A stretch of DNA of 64,000 bases. It comes from Anaeramoeba flamelloides. Its lineage: Eukaryota > Metamonada > Anaeramoebidae. Shown here one piece after another: positions 1 to 10,068 of this stretch. The stretch lies in NCBI GenBank assembly GCA_027625915.1, contig JANTQA010000026.1, positions 6,262,001-6,326,000 on the forward strand, in the 5' to 3' direction. A program made the translations under genes and the position numbers. Position 1 is the first letter of the stretch; the number at the start of each line of letters is the position of its first letter. Under the pieces are notes generated by a model. That model was not told where the DNA came from, searched no databases, and saw only the letters and a program-made list of their open reading frames with translations.

Positions 1-1689
1 TTTTGTATTTCTTGTTGAATTTTTTTCAGGACACCTTAACAACAAAAAATCATGGTAAATTTAAAAAATAATAATTTTTTTTTTCAAAAATTCATTCTAA
101 ACTCTTTTTCAGTCAAAGGGGCCCCACTTTTATTGGAGAAATAGAATACCTACCACGAGTTTAATTCATTATTCTTCTCAAACTAAAATTTCCAATTTTT
201 AGATCAAATAAATTTTTCTCATTTTGAAAAATATTTTTTTTTCTAATTTTATCTTTTTGATTTTTACTTTTTGTTATTTTTTTTTCTTTTCTATTTTTTT
301 TTCTTTTATTTCCTTTCTTTCTTTCTTGGCTATTTTTTTTTCTTTTTTCTTTTTTCTTTTTACAAAAAGTCAATTTGAAAAAAAATGTTGGAAACACAAA
401 ATTAACTTGAATAAAATTAAGTGTTTGTATTTTATTTTAAAAAGAAAAAATTTACTCTTTAAAAAATATTTTGTTACACAAATTTTGTTTTCCTGAAGAA
501 ATTGAATAGTTTGCATGAGACAACACAATGAAAGGGTATCAAAAAATTTTTTTAATATTTTTTTTTCCATGATATAAATGTTTGTTTAGGTATTTATTTT
601 ATGAAGTTCTATACTAATTTGAAGTTTATTATTACTCTTCTCTCTAAAAAAACTTATATTTATTGATTATTTTTTAAAAAGTTGAAGTTTAAATTTTTAA
701 CTTGCTATATTGAGTAAAATAGAGATTAAGTTAATTGTTTGTTAGTAAAATAACAAAAAAACAATATATTATTGATTTTGTTAAAATTTCACCAATAAAT
801 AGTGATCAATCGAATATTGAATATCATCAATTCTTTTTGTGAATTTTTTTCTATTTTAAAGAAATTAAATTTAACTAAATTAAAATAATTTGAAAAAAAA
901 TCGCCTTTGAAAGTAAACAATTGTGTTATTAGGAATTAATTAAAAGAAAAAAAATGAAAAAAAAAAATAAATCAGAAATAAAAACTTTTTCAAAATTAAA
1001 TGAATGTATATTATTTTAATTATGTTAACTATGTAAAAAAATTGATTCTTAAAATCCTTGACTTTTCACGCGTTTTTCAACTAAATTTAGTAAGGTATTT
1101 CCAAAAAAATGGATTTTTTTTAAATATTTAATTAGAAATCATATTTATTTGTCGAACTATTTACTTTTTGACAATTCGAAATTAAGTTAAATATTAATAT
1201 TGATTGAATCCATGATTAAGATATTTATTTCAAAATATGCTCACTTGAAATATTTCTCAAAAAATGGAAAAAAAAATTAAACTTTTTTTGGTTAAAACGA
1301 TGCACAACCAATTTCAATAATGCACTGGAAATAAGGTAAAAGATACAAATGATAGTTAAAACAATAAAATGTTGTTATATATTTTCAATTCTATTTGTAA
1401 TTTATTTTGTTGAGATTAAAAAAGTTATGAAAACAATTTTTTTGATCAAAAAGAAAACAATACAAACTAATTTTTACCTCTAAAAAATATCAGAATAAAT
1501 TTGAGATTAGAAAATTTAACATATTCTATTAAGATAATAACATACTAACAAACAAATTGTATTATTACCAAGAATCAATCAATGATTGTTTTTTATGTAT
1601 ATTTAAATAGCTTTAAGATGATTTAGTTTGATAAATATATTTTAAAATAAAATTTCCCACTTTTTTTCGATATGGCTAATATATTTAAG

Positions 1690-1784
<95 letters not shown>

Positions 1785-2837
1785 TTAAATATAAATATCT
1801 ATGCACAACTGATTTAATTATGTTATAGTTACTTAAATCTATATCAGAGATTTTCATCATTCATGATCAAAAATATTTCATTGATTTTATCAAAATTAAG
1901 GTTTTATTCTACATTATTTAGATAAATTTTAAAATTTTTATTTATATATTTTTAGATTTTTTCCAAAATAATAACATATAATATAAAAACTCTGAGTATT
2001 TAATTATTGTCATCGGGTTTTGTTTTTCTTTATTATTATTATTCATAAATAAAAATTAAATTGCCAGTTTTTTTGAACATCCTTTTGATATGATATTTAT
2101 AACAAGTTAGGAATCCAAGTGAATTTTTCCAAGCTAATTCAATTCAGAATTTAATATTGTTATCCTTGGAATATCTTATTGATTGAAGATTCGAATGGAA
2201 AATAAGTGCAAATATATTTTTCATAAATCTGTTCTTGTTTTTTCCAAATCTATTTTTTCTTATCAAAATTTCCAAATAAATTAAAAAAAAATGTTTACGA
2301 TAAAAGTGTATCTGATTTTATTATTGCTATTAACCTAATTTATCAATCAAATAAACTTTAATAATTAATATTGTCAGTTGTCAAACTTACACAATTGTTT
2401 TGACTAATCTAACTCATAATTTTTAGATCCACAGCCAACCTATCGAGAAAGTTAATCTAACCCATTTGTGGAATCCTAGAAAAAAAAGTAATAAAAAGTT
2501 TCTTTATGTGTAACTCCAGACCTCTTTAGAAACGATCGGATTCTTCTAAAAAGAGTAAAAAAATTCTCGTAAATAATGAATGATAATTTGAGAAAAATAG
2601 TTTTTACTTAGAGATGAAAATATGTATTAAAAGTCAGACAGCACTATTTAAAGAATCAAAAGAAAACAAAATCAAAGAACAAGAAAACACTACAACAAGA
2701 AGATGGTTTTACAATTTCGACATAAAAAAATTTGAAGATTTATTTTTTTTAGTTTTTTATTCAATCAAAATTTTAAATCATTTACTTTCCGTTAAATATT
2801 AAAAAAAAAAAAATCAAAATTTTCAAAAACAAAGATC
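1..2837. other. AT-rich intergenic DNA upstream of the condensin gene
   Basis: No convincing gene is seen. The first 500 bases hold long T- and TC-rich runs that make spurious Phe/Lys-rich reading frames on both strands. A microsatellite lies at 1689-1785. Near 97-128 a motif resembling a transposon end (TAAACTCTTTTTCAGTCAAA) is present; similar motifs lie near 7557 and 21616. The last few hundred bases before 2838 presumably contain the promoter and leader of the condensin gene, but no promoter element can be named. Confidence 0.6.
1689..1785. repeat. (AC)n then (AT)n microsatellite
   Basis: About 37 uninterrupted AC units run from 1689 to 1763 and pass straight into about 11 AT units. A short reading frame across it on the minus strand (Cys-Val repeats) is an artefact of the repeat. 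Such compound tracts are expected to be length-variable between strains. Confidence 0.95.
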
Positions 2838-5800
2838 ATGAGTTCTTTAAGAACACAACTCCAAAAATCAACAAAATCAATTGAGAGTTTTTCCAATTTC
2901 CTGGATAAGAACCGAAGGAAATTAGAGGAAATTTTAGAAGTCTTACCAAGAAAAAGTGAAAACAAACTCTGGGAATCCATCAGCCAACTAATAACACCGC
3001 ATTTAGAAAGACAAAGTTTTTTACCAAATGGACAACTTGAAGAGGGAGAGGACATCGAGGAAATTATAAATTGTATGATCGGGAGTGTACAATTATTAAA
3101 TCTTGGCTTGAAAATCAAAAAAAAAAAACAGACATTCCCTTCTGCTGTTTTATCTCTTCTACAATTCTTTCATGAAATTATTTTCCAATTAAACTCTGAA
3201 ACCGTAGCGGTAAATGAAGAAGATCAATTTGAAAGAGAATCTGAACAAGAACAAGAACAAGAACAAGAACAAGACGAAGAAATAAAAGAAGAAATAAAAG
3301 AAGAAATAAATGAGGAAATAACCGAAAAAGAAGAAAACGAAAAAGATAAAGAAAAAGAAGACGAAGAAAAAGAAAAAGAAAAAGAAAATGAAAAGAAAAA
3401 GAAAACCAAAAAGAAAAAACTGACTAAAAAACAAAAAAAAGCACTCAAAAGAAAAAGACTCTTTCTCCAAAACGAAATTGTCAAATTGTGTGAAAAATGG
3501 TATTTAGATGGTCGTAATGAAAAGGAATTATTGATCCCACAGACTGTGTGTTATTTATTATTACGATCCTTAGATGTACAAGCGAAAATTAGTGAGGTTA
3601 AAAGGGTGTACAATTTACGAAGTGGATTAAAGCTCTTAGATTTTGAAGACAATTCCACAGAGTGGCTAAAAACGTTGTTGTTGAGATGTGTGATCTGCCC
3701 GCTGTATTTAAAAAGCAACGAAGGACAAAAATTCATTTCCTTTTTGTTCCAATTAGACTTGAACCTGATCGAAGACTTACACGCCACAATCAAAAACCAA
3801 ATCCCCCACTCAAGGAAACTGGTTTTACAAACGTATGCCGAAATCTATTTCAGGGCATGGAAGGACTCCGTTGGAGAGACCCTCACGAAAATTGAATTCA
3901 ATTGCATTCAAGATCTGATGAATTGCGCCATTCACGCATCGACGCCGAAGGTTGCAAAGAATTTAAAGCTCTTTTTGGAGACCATCCATAATAAAAAAAA
4001 ATTTAAGGGTGTCGATGAAATGTTGTTAAGACTCTACAACCCCATTTTATGGCGTAGCCTGTCTGTGCACAACCCATTGGTAAGGAAAAATGCTGCAGTT
4101 TTATTCATTGACGCGTTCCCCTTACAGGACAGCGAAGCGAAGGTTGCCGAAAACGACAACACACTACAGAAGCAATTTGATCAGTTGGGCGATTTATTAT
4201 TTGATCCCTGTGTCTCGGTGAGGATCATCGCGGTGAAGGGCGTTTGCTATATCCTTGGCGTCTTTTGGGAAGTAATACCATCCCTGATAATCAAGGCCTT
4301 CCTGGGGAAATTACTAAACGAGCTCATCTATGACGGCGCTTCTTGCTCTGTTAGGATCGCAGTCATCAAGGGGATAATTTATTTATTAGACAATCGGTTA
4401 TCCCAGCCAATTTTAAAACAAGTCTTGCCAGCGATAGCACCTGTCATCCACGACAAGATTCCACGAGTTCGCCTAACCTTCACAGATTTATTATTGCATA
4501 TCAAAAAATTAAAATTTATTAAGGCACAGGATATTGTCCCCTTGGATAATTTATTGTACAGACTATCACTCGACAATGATTTATTAGATCCCTTTGACAT
4601 TGCTAGAAAATATTCTCTCAAAATGGATAATCCAAAAAACAAATCTGCCGTACGCGAAATCAGCGAAAATCAAAGAAAGATTTCTTCCAAAATTGGCGAA
4701 AAAATTACTCGAATATTATTAAAAACCTTTTTCCCAATCGAAGAAGAAAGTAGTACAATTTTGGTGTCACGTGCAATCACTCTTTTGAAGGCCAACCCAA
4801 AAGCTGCTAGGGTGTTTTATAGCTATTTAACCAAAATAGTCCGAATTGAGCCCATTTGTAAATTAATTGTTTCTTTATTTAAATTTGTGATTAAAAGATT
4901 AGATGGAAACACCGAAAATGAATTTGTAGAAAAAACAGTCGAAGAAATACAAAACGAAGAGAATGAAGATAAAGATGAAGAAGAGAATGAAGATAAAGAT
5001 GACGAAGATGAAGAAGATGACGACGATGATGAACTGGAAAATGAAAAGGGCAGAAAAAGAAAACATGGTTCTGTTGAAAAAAAGAATAAAACTAAGAAAG
5101 ACAAGGAAAAGGAAACAAAGAAGAAGAACAAGAAGAAGAAGAAAGGAAAAAAGAAAAGAAAAAAGGAAAAGGAAAATAAATTTCTTTTACCTAGAGACAA
5201 AAAAGGTGTAAATCATTTGGAAGAAATGAAAATCCCAATTGAGTCTGCAATTTTAGATTTAATTGCAATTTTATGGGATGGTATATCTGCTGAATTGAAT
5301 TCCAAAGATCAAAAAAAATTAAAAAAATTAATGCTCCGAGTTTTCCAAAACCCCAGATTCAAAGAAATTTCAAAAAAATTTAATTCTTCTTTAACCCATT
5401 CTGCAGTTATGAGAATATCTTCACATTTAACGCCAAACCAAATCACCAAAGAATGTACAAAAAAACTGAAAAAAATACCAAAACAATTATTAAAAATCCG
5501 ATTAAATAAAAATGAAAATAACAATGAAAAGGAAGATCAGAATAAGAAAAAGAAAAAAAAAAAAAAAAAAAAGTCAAAGAAAAAAAAGGAAAAATCTCAA
5601 GAGATACCTGATGAAAGAGTAGGCGAGTGCTTCTATTTTGGACCAATAATTGATTTTTTATGTGTAACTAAGAGGGCAACAGAAATAATTGAAATAATTT
5701 TAGAATGGTTAAATTTACCATTAGAAAAATGTTCGAACATACATAACAATGAAGTTGACGATGATGATGATGAAGAAAATGAAGATGATGATGAAAATTT

Positions 5801-7295
5801 AATTTATTCAATATATTTAGAATTGGCTTTAAAATTTTTGGATCATATTTTAATAAATAAAAAGGATCGATTAATTGTGTTTGATGAAGTTCAAATTGCT
5901 GAGATTGCCGCAACGTTAATGAAATATAACGCTCTAATGACAATTAGATTAAGAACTAGCGAAACAAAAAATTCAAAGATAATTTCAAATGAATTACTTT
6001 TGAATTTATTAAAAGTACAAGGCAAAGTATTCATCCATTTACTTGGTGAATTACATTTTACAGACGAAGACGAAGATGAAGATGAAGACGATGACGATGA
6101 AGACGATGACAATGACGAAAATGAAAAAAATGGTGAAGAAAAAAAGGAAGGAATGGGAAATGAAAATAAACAAATCGAAGAACATGAAACACCAAACGTT
6201 TTTAAAAATATAATCGAATGGACTTTTGGAGGTGTTTTCGTCATTTTAATAGATGATGAAAATGTTAACGGAAATGAAAAAGAATTTGCTTCACAACTTT
6301 TTGATGTCTTATTTATGTTCTGTGTTGAATGTATAACCTTAGGAATTATAGACTCCAAATTAAAAAATTATTTAATTACTCAAATCGTATATATGTTAGA
6401 AAACTTGTCAAATGAAAAATATTTATTATCATACTACCCCCATTGCTGTAAAGCTTGCTACCAATTAGCAGTGAAACAAACTGAACCACCTACAACTATT
6501 AATGACCCAACCAAAGAACTTCTTATTGCTTTATTATCAACTCAGATTGATGACGAAGAGTTTCTTCAAATAATGATTACAAATCTAATTTCTGAAATTA
6601 TTACGCTTCATTCAAAGAGAAATAGACAAAAATATATTTTTGATATTTTAATAAATTTTGTTCTTTCTCAAATTTATACCCCCCAATCTGAATTATTAAA
6701 CACCGATCAAGATAATGATAATGATAATGATAATGAAAATGAAAATGAAAATGAAAATGATGATGATGATGATGATAAACAAAAAGATATTGGAAATAAA
6801 AATAAAGCACAGATAAAATGGGATCCAGAGTTATGGAAAAATTTTGATAGTCTTGAATTAGAACCAAAAATAATTATGACAATTTTAACCAGAAATATTA
6901 GAATGATCGATTCATTAATCTTAAGAACAATTTATCCACAATTACTTGAAATGATTAAGCAATTTGATCCTGAAATTACTTGGAAAATAATCCAATTAAT
7001 ATCAATGATTTATGGAAATGAATTAGAAAAAAAATCTTTATTCATTTTAAAATTTACTGAAAAAAGAAAACGAAAAAGAGTTGAACACCAACCAAAAAAA
7101 AGGTTTTGGAAACCTTCAAAACAAATAGTACAAATTTTTGAAGATCTCTCATTAAGCCTACCAAAAGAAAAAAATATGAATCAAACTTCAATTGAAATAG
7201 TACCCGATCCTGAATTTGAAGATTTTAGAATTATGATTACAAATATTTTAAATAAAATAACTTCTGATGAAATTGATAAAATAACTAACATTTAA
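2838..7295 (+). CDS. NCAPG2: Condensin-2 complex subunit G2
   Basis: HEAT-repeat subunit of condensin II, the nuclear SMC2-SMC4 complex that compacts chromosomes in mitosis. The 1485-residue protein, one exon, matches animal NCAPG2 closely between about residues 300 and 600: I recognise the blocks DLHATIKNQ, AEIYFRAWK, NCIQDLM, LYNPILWR, VRKNAAVLFIDAFP, FDPCVSVRIIAVKGVCYI, LDNRLSQPILKQVLPA and HDKIPRVRLTFTDLLL in family order. Lineage-specific charged inserts interrupt it: Glu/Lys-rich at about 130-200, Asp/Glu then Lys at 690-790, poly-Lys near 895-920, acidic stretches near 975, 1080 and 1290. The ATG at 2838 follows an A-rich leader; the first 100 residues still read as helical NCAPG2 N-terminus, so no upstream exon is needed. 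The HEAT core has clearly more G+C than the flanks. Longer than the human protein (about 1140) because of the inserts. Confidence 0.96.
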   Translation: MSSLRTQLQKSTKSIESFSNFLDKNRRKLEEILEVLPRKSENKLWESISQLITPHLERQSFLPNGQLEEGEDIEEIINCMIGSVQLLNLGLKIKKKKQTFPSAVLSLLQFFHEIIFQLNSETVAVNEEDQFERESEQEQEQEQEQDEEIKEEIKEEINEEITEKEENEKDKEKEDEEKEKEKENEKKKKTKKKKLTKKQKKALKRKRLFLQNEIVKLCEKWYLDGRNEKELLIPQTVCYLLLRSLDVQAKISEVKRVYNLRSGLKLLDFEDNSTEWLKTLLLRCVICPLYLKSNEGQKFISFLFQLDLNLIEDLHATIKNQIPHSRKLVLQTYAEIYFRAWKDSVGETLTKIEFNCIQDLMNCAIHASTPKVAKNLKLFLETIHNKKKFKGVDEMLLRLYNPILWRSLSVHNPLVRKNAAVLFIDAFPLQDSEAKVAENDNTLQKQFDQLGDLLFDPCVSVRIIAVKGVCYILGVFWEVIPSLIIKAFLGKLLNELIYDGASCSVRIAVIKGIIYLLDNRLSQPILKQVLPAIAPVIHDKIPRVRLTFTDLLLHIKKLKFIKAQDIVPLDNLLYRLSLDNDLLDPFDIARKYSLKMDNPKNKSAVREISENQRKISSKIGEKITRILLKTFFPIEEESSTILVSRAITLLKANPKAARVFYSYLTKIVRIEPICKLIVSLFKFVIKRLDGNTENEFVEKTVEEIQNEENEDKDEEENEDKDDEDEEDDDDDELENEKGRKRKHGSVEKKNKTKKDKEKETKKKNKKKKKGKKKRKKEKENKFLLPRDKKGVNHLEEMKIPIESAILDLIAILWDGISAELNSKDQKKLKKLMLRVFQNPRFKEISKKFNSSLTHSAVMRISSHLTPNQITKECTKKLKKIPKQLLKIRLNKNENNNEKEDQNKKKKKKKKKKSKKKKEKSQEIPDERVGECFYFGPIIDFLCVTKRATEIIEIILEWLNLPLEKCSNIHNNEVDDDDDEENEDDDENLIYSIYLELALKFLDHILINKKDRLIVFDEVQIAEIAATLMKYNALMTIRLRTSETKNSKIISNELLLNLLKVQGKVFIHLLGELHFTDEDEDEDEDDDDEDDDNDENEKNGEEKKEGMGNENKQIEEHETPNVFKNIIEWTFGGVFVILIDDENVNGNEKEFASQLFDVLFMFCVECITLGIIDSKLKNYLITQIVYMLENLSNEKYLLSYYPHCCKACYQLAVKQTEPPTTINDPTKELLIALLSTQIDDEEFLQIMITNLISEIITLHSKRNRQKYIFDILINFVLSQIYTPQSELLNTDQDNDNDNDNENENENENDDDDDDKQKDIGNKNKAQIKWDPELWKNFDSLELEPKIIMTILTRNIRMIDSLILRTIYPQLLEMIKQFDPEITWKIIQLISMIYGNELEKKSLFILKFTEKRKRKRVEHQPKKRFWKPSKQIVQIFEDLSLSLPKEKNMNQTSIEIVPDPEFEDFRIMITNILNKITSDEIDKITNI

Positions 7296-8157
7296 AAGTG
7301 GAATTATATATATATATATATATACATTCAATAATAATATTATTATTAACACTGATATTTTTTAAAAAATAAATATCGATAAATAAATTTTTTTTTATAT
7401 ATATTTTTTTCAAAAATCTCTATTTCAGTTGAAGAAGTAATTTTTTTTTTTCACATTGAACCTTTTCACGAGAACATCACCAATAATGTAAACAAACCAT
7501 CTTCTAGCAAAAATGGCCACCAGGAAGATAAAAAACACCATACTAGAATAATATTTTATCTAAACTTTGTTTCAGTCAAAATGTGCCCAACATTTTTTTC
7601 AAATATCAATTATTTTTTATAATTTACCTTTGAAGAACAAATAAGAAATAAGTCGAATAATAAACTTCAAAGAATAGTTGATATCAGTATGGAATAAAAC
7701 AAAAAGGAAATCAATAGATTTTCTTAAAAATCTTCATAACTTAATTTCTTCGGATTGCCATATTGAGAAAAACAACAATATTCATTTTGATCTTACTATT
7801 GAAGATCTAAATAAAATCCCGATAGAAATCAAAATGATTTCTCTACAATCATTTTTGCTATTTCAATAACATTATAATAACACTTTTTTACCAAGTGACT
7901 ATCGATCTTGCAATAAAAAAAAGAATTTACAAATGAATTACGAGATGTCAAAAAAATATCAAAAAAAAAGTGTGTATAAATGTGAAAAAATGATTTCAAT
8001 TTTAAAATTTTTAAAAACAATTATTCTTCTAATATCGATTCAAACCCTTTGAGTGTATGTAATTCATTCACTGCAACTAGGCCTTTGACTGAAAATGGGT
8101 TAAAAAGGACAAAATGGATTCTTTTTAAGAATGACAATCGCTTCAATTAGAAAAAAA

Positions 8158-8654
8158 GATTATTTCAGGTAGTGTGTAGACTTGCTATATTGGTTCTTCA
8201 CCAATCGATCTTCATCTGAGTATGGGTTTTAATAATGGTCCAAAAAGGCTATTTTTTAAATTTAATTGTTTTTTTTTTAGAAATCTGAATTGAAGAGTAT
8301 AAGATTAATACGTTGGAAGGTAAGTTATAATAAATTTGTGATTTATCAATTGATGATTGAAATTTCAAATTAGGCTTAATTTTAACTAGAGTTTTCTAAA
8401 AAATTGATTTTTTTTTTGAGTAATTGAGTAAAAATTAAATCAAGATTTTCTTCTCAAACCCACAAAACACTTTTTTTTAATAACTTACCTTCCAACGTAT
8501 TAATCTTATACTCTTCAATTCAGATTTCTAAAAAAAAAACAATTAAATTTAAAAAATAGCCTTTTTGGACCATTATTAAAACCCATACTCTGCTGAAGAT
8601 CGATTGACTATGAACCAATATAACAAGTCTACACACACTATATAAGATAATCTA
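8158..8654. repeat. Long fold-back (hairpin) element, arms about 170 bp
   Basis: Left arm 8158-8329 and right arm 8480-8654 are reverse complements with few mismatches, around a 150-bp unrelated loop. The outer tips read TAGTGTGTAGACTTG and its complement CAAGTCTACACACACTA; the inner stem includes ATACGTTGGAAGGTAAGTTA and its complement. Such structure is typical of fold-back transposons or long-TIR MITEs; no open frame lies in the loop. If transcribed, it would give a stem of about 170 bp. Confidence 0.9.
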
Positions 8655-8809
8655 TTCTCAAATTTCAGGGATTGTAAACCTTAAAGTGTGATCGTTGGAA
8701 ATTATTTTTTTTTGTTAATAATTGTGAAATCCATTATTTCAATCTGAGATAAACCTGAAGGGATTAGTAGTAATGAAGGACAGAAGTGCAAAATTTTATA
8801 ATATTTTAT

Positions 8810-9862
8810 TATTGCTATTATGTAATCACGAATTTTGTTTATACCAAGTGTCAAAAAATTCTGATCGATTAAGAAACCTAGAAAAGAAAATTTTTTCAGT
8901 AAGATCATATTTTTTTTTCCATTTTTTCTTCTGAAAAAGAAAACAATTAAAGCTCATTTTATTTCTTACCTTATAAAAAGCTTTTACACTGTTTATTACC
9001 TTTTCGATCATTATTCACACAATAAATAGTCTTTGTTACCAAGAATATTTTAATAAATATTTTCTTATTCTTTTTTGAGATAATTCTTTTGGTTAACCAA
9101 AAAAAATGATTTATTCAACATGATTAAAAAATATTGGTATTATTAGAAGAAGTATATTTAATTAATAAAAATTTATAGTTATTTTCAAATTTTACTCAAA
9201 AATTGTGTTTTTATACTTCTAAGATGAAATTGGATTTTTCAAAATAAAATTTTCTTCAAGATATTTGGGAATTTGGTAATTTTATCCTCAAAATTCAAAA
9301 TAAATGTTTTTTATTAAAAAAATGATTTAAATTGTTATATAGATTCATAAGAATAAGACCAAACAATTCATTAACAAAATTTCGCAAATTTGAAAATTGT
9401 GTTGCCAATTTATTTTCTTTAAGATATTTTGTGAATTAAATAATTTTATCCTTAAAATACCAAATCGTTTTTTTATGGTCAAAAATGATTTGAATTGTTA
9501 TTATAATTCTTGTGAATATGGCCAAACAATTTGTTAAAAAATTTTTCAAATTGAAAATTTTTTTGCAATTTTTTTTCATTTTTTGAAAATGAGAACAGAA
9601 CTTTTTTCAAACTTACAAAAATAAAAAAATTTTTCCTTAATAGATCTAAATTTAATTAAAAAACTTTTAATTTGCTTCTTTCAAATTTTCATTTATTTAA
9701 TCGCTTATACTCCAATTATTTTTATTGGCTGAGATTTGTATTGAAATTTGAATCATTTATAATAATAACAAAATAAAAAAATTTTCTCTCAAAAACAATA
9801 CATTCCAACCTAAAATGAAAAATATGTGTTTATCAATTTTAAGAATTAACTTAATTGTTAAT
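8810..9862 (+). repeat. Dispersed repeat, copy 1 (about 1 kb)
   Basis: This stretch aligns with the reverse complement of about 32318-33240 along its whole length, with many substitutions and small gaps. Shared landmarks in order: CCAAGTGTCAAAAAATTCTG, TTTTTTTCCATTTTTTCTTC, TTTTTCAAAATAAAATTTTC, AGATATTTGGGAATT, TTGGCTGAGATTTGTATTGA and AAGAATTAACTTAATT. No gene, tail or clear terminal repeat is visible, so the class of element is unknown. Confidence 0.8.
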
Positions 9863-10068
9863 AAAAATAATAGGTTACTTTTTTTCGTTTTATATTGGAA
9901 AAATGTGAAATTTTGGAATTCAAAAAACATACTCAAATTAATAAATTTTTTTCGATGTGGGTAACTCATCCATTTCATAAGCCAAAATACAAATTATAAA
10001 AAAAAAATTTTATCTAAATAAGATTTCATGTTATTTTCAATAAATACTATTTCATGAATAGATATATT

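Larger units (their letters stand above)
7296..10068. other. Intergenic region with a long fold-back and a dispersed 1-kb repeat
   Basis: Two genes converge on this stretch (condensin ends at 7295, the broken dehydrogenase at 10069), so it holds two 3' ends. AT microsatellite sequence at about 7303-7324 and AATAAA-like words near 7370-7385 fit a 3' end for the condensin gene. A 63-codon open frame at 7678-7869 (+) has no recognisable relatives and is probably chance. The fold-back and the repeat are listed separately. Confidence 0.6.

Noticed and set aside
1642-1860. 72-codon minus-strand frame of Cys-Val repeats
   Set aside because: It is the translation of the (AC)n microsatellite; no gene features outside the repeat.
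3189-3484. Phe/Ser-rich minus-strand frames opposite the condensin charged insert
   Set aside because: They are shadows of GAA/AAA runs on the coding strand; similar shadows occur opposite the BET and INCENP genes.
7678-7869. 63-codon open frame after the condensin gene
   Set aside because: No ATG context, no family recognised, and open stretches of this size are expected by chance in DNA of this composition.
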